Source: Enterobacteriaceae endosymbiont of Donacia dentata
GTDB taxonomy: Bacteria > Pseudomonadota > Gammaproteobacteria > Enterobacterales > Enterobacteriaceae
Reading direction: 5' to 3'
DNA length: 64,000 nt
NCBI RefSeq assembly: GCF_012570745.1
Contig: NZ_CP046212.1
Span: forward strand, 188,118-252,117
The translations under genes were made by a program, and so were the position numbers. A model generated the notes under the pieces. It was not told the DNA's origin, searched no databases, and saw only the letters and a list, made by a program, of their open reading frames with translations. Below, piece by piece: positions 58,560-64,000 of the stretch (its first letter is position 1; each line of letters begins with the position of its first letter).

Positions 58560-58731
58560 TATTTATTATCCTTTTTTTTTATATTATTAAATAATATTAT
58601 ATATTAATTATTTATACAAAAAATTATTTAAAAATGAATATTTTTATTTTTAATTTTGAATTTATTAAATTTAATTAGTTATAATATAATATTTAATATT
58701 ATACAATTAACAATTATTTAAAAATTAAATA

Positions 58732-59520
58732 ATGAAAATATTAATTAAAAATTCTGAAGAAATAAAAAAAATTTATAAATCTTGCCAATTAGCAGTAGAA
58801 GTTTTAGAAATGATTGAAAATTATATAAAACCAGGTATTAGTACAGAAGAAATAAATATCATATGTCATAATTATATTACTAAAATTCAAAAAGCTATAC
58901 CAGCTACTTTAGGATATAAAGGATTTCCAAAATCTATATGTATTTCTAAAAATGATATTGTATGTCATGGTATTTCAAGTAATAATGATATATTAAAAGA
59001 TGGTGATATTATTAATATAGATGTAACTATTTTATATAATAACTATTATGGTGATACATCTAAAATGTTTTTTGTAGGTAATGAAATTTCTTTAGAATCT
59101 AAATTATTATGTTTAACTGCTCAAAAAAGTTTATATAAAGCAATTAATATTTTAAAACCTGGTATTAGACTATACAAAATTGGTCAAACTATTCAAAAAT
59201 ATGTAGAGTCAAAAAATTTCTCTGTTGTAAAAAATTATTGTGGACATGGTATAGGTAAAAATTTTCATGAAGATCCTCAAATTTTACATTATGATTCATA
59301 TGATTATGGGGTTATTTTAAAACCTGGCATGATTTTTACTATTGAACCAATGATTAATGCAGGAAATCATAACGTTTATTTAACAAATGACAAATGGACT
59401 GTTAAAACTACAGATAAAACTAATTCAGCACAATACGAACATACTATACTCATTACTAAATTAGGTAGTAAAATTTTAACTATAAGAAAAGAAGAAAAAT
59501 CAATTTTATTAAAAAAATAA
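58732..59520 (+). CDS. map: Methionine aminopeptidase
   Basis: 262 residues against 264 in E. coli. It removes N-terminal Met from nascent proteins. The five metal ligands are present: Asp97 in IINIDVTILYNN, Asp108 in YYGDTSKMF, His in YCGHGIGKNFHEDP, Glu in FTIEPMINAG and Glu in AQYEHTILIT. The substrate His of IVCHGISS is also kept. It diverges from rpsB. It ends at a strong bidirectional terminator shared with rpoD. Confidence 0.97.
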   Translation: MKILIKNSEEIKKIYKSCQLAVEVLEMIENYIKPGISTEEINIICHNYITKIQKAIPATLGYKGFPKSICISKNDIVCHGISSNNDILKDGDIINIDVTILYNNYYGDTSKMFFVGNEISLESKLLCLTAQKSLYKAINILKPGIRLYKIGQTIQKYVESKNFSVVKNYCGHGIGKNFHEDPQILHYDSYDYGVILKPGMIFTIEPMINAGNHNVYLTNDKWTVKTTDKTNSAQYEHTILITKLGSKILTIRKEEKSILLKK

Positions 59521-59525
59521 ATCTG

Positions 59526-59565
59526 ATATAATCAAGTAATTAATTTTTTAATTACTTGATTATAT
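59526..59565. terminator. Bidirectional terminator between map and rpoD
   Basis: An 18-bp perfect inverted repeat (59526-59543 with 59548-59565, outer arm ATATAATCAAGTAATTAA) encloses a TTTT loop. It contains two G-C pairs. It fills the 62-base gap between the convergent map and rpoD stops. It is the longest perfect hairpin that I found in the window, and its placement suits termination in both directions. Confidence 0.85.
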
Positions 59566-59582
59566 TTAAATTTATTAAAATT

Positions 59583-61379
59583 TTAATTATCTAAAAAACT
59601 TTTTAAAATTTCTGATCTACTAGGATGTCGTAATTTTCTTAGTGCTTTTGCTTCTATTTGTCTAATTCTTTCTCTAGTTACATCAAATTGTTTACCCACT
59701 TCTTCTAAAGTATGATCAGAATTCATATCTATTCCAAATCTCATTCTTAATACTTTAGCTTCTCTTGGAGTTAGACTAGATAAAATATTATAAGTGGCTA
59801 TTTTTAAACTTTCTGATGTTGCAGAATCTAATGGTAATTCTGAAGTATTATCTTCTATAAAATCACTTAAATGTGACTCTTCATCATCTCCTATAGGAGT
59901 TTCCATCGAAATAGGTTCTTTAGCTATTTTTAATACTTTTCTAATTTTTTCTTCTGGTAACATCATATGTTCTGATAATTCTTCTGGAGTAGGTTCTCTT
60001 CCTAACTCTTGTAGGATTTTTCTAGAAACTCTATTAAGTTTATTAATAGTTTCAATCATATGTACAGGAATTCTTATTGTTCTAGCTTGATCAGCAATTG
60101 ATCTTGTAATAGCTTGCCTAATCCACCATGTTGCATATGTAGAAAATTTATATCCTCTTCTATATTCAAACTTATCTACTGCTTTCATTAAACCAATATT
60201 TCCTTCTTGAATTAAATCAAGAAATTGTAAACCTCTATTTGTATATTTTTTAGCTATTGATATAACTAATCTTAAATTTGCTTCAATCATTTCTTTTTTA
60301 GCTTTTTTTGCTTTTATTTCTCCTGTAGTAATTTTTTTATTAATATTTCTAATTTTTTTAATTGTTAAACCAGTTTCTTTTTCAATATTTATTAAATTTT
60401 TAAAATGGTTTTTTAATTTTTTGAAAAATATATTTATATCATATGTGTTAAACTTATTTTTTAATTTATATTTTTTAAGATTTTTAAAAAAATATTTTCT
60501 ATTAGTTTCTTTCCCATAAAAAATTAAGATAAATTTTTTTTTTGAAATATTATATTTTTGAATACACATATTCATAATATTATTTTCTTCTATTCTTATA
60601 CGAGACATTATAGAACGCATATTATTTACTAAATAATTAAATTCTTTAGAAACTAAACGAAATTGTTTAAAAATTTCTGAAAGATTTTTAATCTTATTTA
60701 ATGATTGATAATGATTTCTACCCTTTTTTTTTATAAAAATTAGTGTTATATCATGTTGTTTTTTTAATTCTACAAATTTTTTTTCAGCTAATTTATTATC
60801 TATAATATTTTCATTATTTTCTGTTTGAATATTAGATATTTCTTGATTATTTAAAGATGTTACAATATTTTTTTTATTATTTATAAAACCATGAATTAAA
60901 TCTGATAAACGGATATCTCCTGATTTAACTTTATTATATTGTTGTAATAAATATTTAATTGATTTAGGATATTCAGCTACTGAACATTGTACTTGATTAA
61001 TTCCTTCTTCTATACGTTTAGCTATATTAATTTCTCCTTCTCTTGTTAATAATTCTACTGTTCCCATTTCACGCATATATATTCTTACTGGATCTGTAGT
61101 TCTTCCCATTTCTGATTCTACATTAGATAATACTTGTACTGCTTCTTCTTCTTCTGTTTCATTTGTATTATTATTATTTAATATTAAATCATCATTATCT
61201 GGAGCTTCTTCCATTACTTGGATACCCATATCATTTATCATTTTAATAATATTTTTAATTTGATCGGAACTAATAATATTATCAGGTAAATGATCATTAA
61301 CTTCTGAATAAGTTAAATAACCTTGTTCTTTCCCACGCGTTACAAGAAGTTTGAATTGTAATTTTGAGTTATGATCCAT
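59583..61379 (-). CDS. rpoD: RNA polymerase sigma-70 factor RpoD
   Basis: 598 residues from the preferred start against 613 in E. coli. Region 1.1 begins [16 protein letters not shown] [19 protein letters not shown]. Region 1.2 is [20 protein letters not shown]. Region 2 has [20 protein letters not shown] and [20 protein letters not shown], which melts and reads the -10. Region 4.2 is the helix-turn-helix [20 protein letters not shown] and the protein ends EILKSFLDN. The non-conserved region is Lys/Asn-rich and shorter. An upstream in-frame ATG at 61391 exists, but GGA lies upstream of 61379, and MDHNSKLQ aligns with E. coli MEQNPQSQL. It is the last gene of rpsU-dnaG-rpoD. Confidence 0.96.
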   Translation of the reverse strand: MDHNSKLQFKLLVTRGKEQGYLTYSEVNDHLPDNIISSDQIKNIIKMINDMGIQVMEEAPDNDDLILNNNNTNETEEEEAVQVLSNVESEMGRTTDPVRIYMREMGTVELLTREGEINIAKRIEEGINQVQCSVAEYPKSIKYLLQQYNKVKSGDIRLSDLIHGFINNKKNIVTSLNNQEISNIQTENNENIIDNKLAEKKFVELKKQHDITLIFIKKKGRNHYQSLNKIKNLSEIFKQFRLVSKEFNYLVNNMRSIMSRIRIEENNIMNMCIQKYNISKKKFILIFYGKETNRKYFFKNLKKYKLKNKFNTYDINIFFKKLKNHFKNLINIEKETGLTIKKIRNINKKITTGEIKAKKAKKEMIEANLRLVISIAKKYTNRGLQFLDLIQEGNIGLMKAVDKFEYRRGYKFSTYATWWIRQAITRSIADQARTIRIPVHMIETINKLNRVSRKILQELGREPTPEELSEHMMLPEEKIRKVLKIAKEPISMETPIGDDEESHLSDFIEDNTSELPLDSATSESLKIATYNILSSLTPREAKVLRMRFGIDMNSDHTLEEVGKQFDVTRERIRQIEAKALRKLRHPSRSEILKSFLDN

Positions 61380-61502
61380 AAATAGTTCCATAATTTTATT
61401 TATTATTTTAATAAATTTTCATAAAATTAATTAATAAAATATATTATATTTTAATAAAAAATATTATATATTTATATTAATAAATATTTTTAAATATAAA
61501 TT

Positions 61503-63251
61503 TTAAAATTTTAAATTATTTCTTTTTTTAATTAATAACTTATTTAAAGACCACAATTCTTTTTTTTCTTTAAAATTTAATCCTTTTTTTCTATCTAAAA
61601 ATATTAAATATTCTTGTCTATTTTCTAAAATATTTATTTTTAATTTATTTATTAAATATATAAAAAAATTTTCTATTTTATTATCAAAAATCATATGGTT
61701 CCATGTTACTAAAATTTCAAGAATTTTTTTTAATTTTGTTCCTTTATATTCTTCTAAAATTTTTACTGTTGTTATATTTTTATTTTTATATAAATTTACA
61801 AATTTAATAAAAAAAAATAAACCATTTATATTAGAGGTTTTAAAAAATTTTAATTTTGGTACAAGTTTTATTAATTTAGGATTTTGTATCAATAAACTTA
61901 GTAATCTACGAATAGTAGTTTTTTTAAAATTTTTATTTATGATAATATTTTTTTTATAATTTGATAAATTATATATATCAAGTAAATTAATAATTCCGAT
62001 TTTTTCTCCTAATTTTTTTATTAAATTTATTTTAAAAAGATAATCAGGAACTAATCTTATTAAAGATAAAGCTTTATAAGAAAATTGTGTTTTTTCTTCA
62101 CAAGAAGAAAAAAAATTTTTTGAAAGTAAGCTTTGAAAAAAAAAATCAGAAAATGATAAAGTGTTATTAATTCTTTTTTGAAATATAATTTTTCCTTCTT
62201 TTTTTATTAAACTATCTGGATCTTCTCCATTAGGTAATATAATAAACCTTATTTCCTTCCCATATTTTAAATATGCTAAACTAACTTTAAGAGCTTTCCA
62301 GTTTGCTTCTTTACCTGCTTTATCGCCATCATAACAATAAATAATTTTATTTGTTAAATTAAATAATTTTTTTATATGTATACTTGTAATTGCAGTACCC
62401 ATTGTAGCTACTGCATATTTTATATTAAATTGAAATAAACTAATAACATCAGTATAACCTTCAACTACTAATATTTTTTTAATAATATTATTATTTTCTT
62501 TTTTTGTTTCATATAATCCATATAGTTCATTACTTTTATGGAAAATAATATTTTCTGAAGAATTTAAATATTTAGGATTTTTTTTTTTAATTGTTCTTCC
62601 TCCAAATCCAACTATAAAACCTTTTATATTTCTAATTGGAAAAATAATACGATTATAAAAAATATCATAGTATTTATTATCTTTCTTACTTATTTTTAAA
62701 ATACCTAATTTTTTGTGTAAAATTAAAATATTTTTTTGATTATGTGGTATTTGATTCATCCAATATAATGGAGAAAAACCAATAGAAAAATATTTTATAA
62801 TATTTTGATTAAATCCTCTATTTAATAGATATTTATATGCTTCTTTGCCTGAAATAGTATTATAAAGAAAATTTTTATAAAGATTATTTATCTTAAAAAT
62901 TAATTTATATAAAAAATGATTTTCAGATATTTTATTATGCATATATGAATTATTATCTATAATAGGTATTTTAAATATATTTGCTATTGATTCTATACTT
63001 TCTAAAAAAGATAAATGATCATAATTCATAACAAAATTAATGATATTACCATGTACACCACATCCAAAACAATGATATAATTGTTTTGAAGAATTTACAA
63101 CGAATGAAGGATTTTTTTCTATATGAAAAGGGCAAAGACCAAAAAAATTTTCTCCTACTTTTTTTAATTTAATTTTATTTTTAATTAAATAAACAATATC
63201 AGTTTTATCTAATAAATTACTAATAAAAGTACGATCAACATATTTAATCAT
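61503..63251 (-). CDS. dnaG: DNA primase
   Basis: 582 residues against 581 in E. coli. DnaG makes RNA primers for Okazaki fragments. The CHC2 zinc motif has Cys40, His43, Cys61 and Cys64 (LCPFHIEKNPSF and HCFGCG). The RNA polymerase basic region is RNIKGFIVGFGGRTI. The Toprim catalytic core has VVEGYTDVISLFQF and CYDGDKAGKEANWKAL; Thr replaces the common Met of EGYMD. A full-length DnaB-binding C-terminal domain is kept but strongly diverged. It lies between rpsU and rpoD as in E. coli. Confidence 0.96.
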   Translation of the reverse strand: MIKYVDRTFISNLLDKTDIVYLIKNKIKLKKVGENFFGLCPFHIEKNPSFVVNSSKQLYHCFGCGVHGNIINFVMNYDHLSFLESIESIANIFKIPIIDNNSYMHNKISENHFLYKLIFKINNLYKNFLYNTISGKEAYKYLLNRGFNQNIIKYFSIGFSPLYWMNQIPHNQKNILILHKKLGILKISKKDNKYYDIFYNRIIFPIRNIKGFIVGFGGRTIKKKNPKYLNSSENIIFHKSNELYGLYETKKENNNIIKKILVVEGYTDVISLFQFNIKYAVATMGTAITSIHIKKLFNLTNKIIYCYDGDKAGKEANWKALKVSLAYLKYGKEIRFIILPNGEDPDSLIKKEGKIIFQKRINNTLSFSDFFFQSLLSKNFFSSCEEKTQFSYKALSLIRLVPDYLFKINLIKKLGEKIGIINLLDIYNLSNYKKNIIINKNFKKTTIRRLLSLLIQNPKLIKLVPKLKFFKTSNINGLFFFIKFVNLYKNKNITTVKILEEYKGTKLKKILEILVTWNHMIFDNKIENFFIYLINKLKINILENRQEYLIFLDRKKGLNFKEKKELWSLNKLLIKKRNNLKF

Positions 63252-63299
63252 TAAAATAATTTGCTATAATTTATTCTTTTTAATTAATAATATTATATT

Positions 63300-63515
63300 T
63301 TAATATAGACGTATTCTTTTATATTTTTCTCTAGAAATTTTTTTTGCATGTCTTTTAATTGCAGAAGCTTTTGTTCTTTTTCTTTCTGTTGTTGGTTTTT
63401 CATAAAATTCTCTACGTCTTACTTCTGCTAATATTCCAGCTTTTTCACAAGCTCGTTTAAAACGTCTTAAAGCTAAATCAAATGGTTCATTTTCACGTAT
63501 TTTTATAACAGGCAT
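63300..63515 (-). CDS. rpsU: 30S ribosomal protein S21
   Basis: 71 residues, the same as E. coli S21. [20 protein letters not shown], the middle ARRREF-like [12 protein letters not shown] and the basic end [13 protein letters not shown] are all conserved. S21 supports initiation near the anti-Shine-Dalgarno site. It is the first gene of the macromolecular synthesis operon rpsU-dnaG-rpoD, 48 bases ahead of dnaG, and diverges from tsaD. AGGAAATGTTAATATG supplies the ribosome-binding site. Confidence 0.97.
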   Translation of the reverse strand: MPVIKIRENEPFDLALRRFKRACEKAGILAEVRRREFYEKPTTERKRTKASAIKRHAKKISREKYKRIRLY

Positions 63516-63644
63516 ATTAACATTTCCTATTTTAATATATAATTAACAATTTTATTATTTTTATTATAATATATAATAAAAATTATATAAATAATTTTTT
63601 TATTTTACTTATAAAAATAAGTAATAAAAAAGGTTAATAAATAT

Positions 63645-64000
63645 ATGCTTATAATGGGAATTGAAACATCATGTGATGATACATCAGTAGCAATTTATGA
63701 TAAAAATATAGGTATATTATGTAATAATATTTATACACAAAAAATTCATTCTAAATATGGAGGTGTTGTTCCTGAATTAGCAGCAAGATATCATTTTACA
63801 AAACTTATACCTTTAATAAAAAAATCTTTGCAAAAAATAAATAAAAATTTAAATAATATTGATTGTATAGCTTATACAGCTGGACCAGGACAAAAAAATT
63901 CTTTAATTATAGGAACTATTATTGCACATTCTTTAGGATATTCTTTAAATATACCAGTTATTCCAGTAAATCATATGGAAGGACATTTATTTTCAATTAT
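63645..64000 (+). CDS. tsaD: tRNA threonylcarbamoyladenosine transferase TsaD, N-terminal part (runs off the window)
   Basis: About 118 codons are visible of a usual 337. MLIMGIETSCDDTSVAIYD aligns with E. coli MRVLGIETSCDETGIAIYD, followed by YGGVVPELAARYHF and the metal-binding VNHMEGHLFS. The protein attaches the threonylcarbamoyl group to A37 of ANN-decoding tRNAs, which matters for the AUA/AAA/AAU-rich codon usage here. It diverges from rpsU as in E. coli. One segment is unusual: AYTAGPGLVGALLVG of E. coli reads AYTAGPGQKNSLIIG. Partner genes tsaB, tsaC and tsaE are not in the window. Confidence 0.93.
   Translation, partial: MLIMGIETSCDDTSVAIYDKNIGILCNNIYTQKIHSKYGGVVPELAARYHFTKLIPLIKKSLQKINKNLNNIDCIAYTAGPGQKNSLIIGTIIAHSLGYSLNIPVIPVNHMEGHLFSI

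Noticed and set aside
489..63515. Genetic code with UGA as Trp
   Set aside because: All Trp positions I inspected are TGG, genes are full length under the standard code, tRNA-Trp has anticodon CCA and RF2 is intact. UGA looks unused rather than reassigned.
1..64000. Mobile elements, prophage, CRISPR arrays, toxin-antitoxin or biosynthetic clusters
   Set aside because: I found no transposase, integrase, direct-repeat array or foreign-looking composition; all genes have ordinary enterobacterial orthologues.
1..64000. Identification as Buchnera
   Set aside because: Presence of ilvGM, cydABX and metA does not match the gene set I know for Buchnera. No specific alternative genus can be proven from this window.

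Overview
This is an extremely A+T-rich chromosome segment from a highly reduced gammaproteobacterium of Enterobacterales type. It is most likely an obligate, vertically inherited insect nutritional symbiont. Every intact protein gene has a clear Escherichia coli orthologue. Gene order repeatedly matches E. coli with intervening genes cleanly deleted, and Lys/Asn/Ile/Phe-rich proteins keep near-normal lengths and catalytic residues. I see no transposase, phage, integron, CRISPR array, restriction system or ordinary regulator. The host lineage cannot be named from this window. The set ilvGM plus cydABX, rather than ilvIH plus cyo, argues against Buchnera (inference).

Layout. 1-8.5 kb (minus strand): carB (partial), carA, ilvC, ilvD, ilvE, ilvM and ilvG, giving carbamoyl phosphate and Val/Ile synthesis without ilvA in the operon. 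8.7-19.9 kb: tRNA-Trp, fpr, tpiA, then lysS/prfB, tRNA-Ile2(CAU), degP, and rpiA, dapF, uvrD, corA. 20.4-35.3 kb (plus strand): energy metabolism, with sucAB, cydABX, parE, aceEF and lpd. 35.5-42.3 kb (minus strand): dapE, lon-clpX-clpP, bolA (tig missing) and suhB. 42.5-45.4 kb: nfuA, metA, proS. 45.4-58.6 kb (minus strand): tilS, dnaE, fabZ, skp, bamA, rseP, uppS, frr, tsf, rpsB. This is the E. coli 4-min region with accA, rnhB, lpxA/B/D, cdsA, dxr and pyrH removed. 58.7-64 kb: map, the rpsU-dnaG-rpoD operon, and partial tsaD.

How the genes work together. Triose phosphate flows through tpiA, and pyruvate is oxidised by PDH (AceE/AceF/Lpd). 2-Oxoglutarate dehydrogenase (SucA/SucB, sharing Lpd) makes succinyl-CoA, which the methionine (MetA) and lysine/DAP (DapE, DapF) branches both need. 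Electrons go to cytochrome bd oxidase. CarAB and IlvGMEDC add to the essential amino-acid supply. Outer-membrane protein biogenesis (BamA, Skp, DegP) is kept although lipid A genes are gone from their usual sites.

Main points of interest. (1) None of the 47 complete protein genes ends in UGA: 45 end in UAA and two in UAG. (2) The prfB (RF2) autoregulatory +1 frameshift is preserved but its stop has become UAA. (3) SuhB has lost most of its catalytic metal ligands, as expected if kept only as an rRNA antitermination factor. (4) BamA has lost the VRGF arginine. (5) AceF has Asn for the conserved Asp of DHRxxDG and a decayed second lipoyl domain. (6) ProRS lacks its editing domain. (7) A 29-codon cydX is retained.
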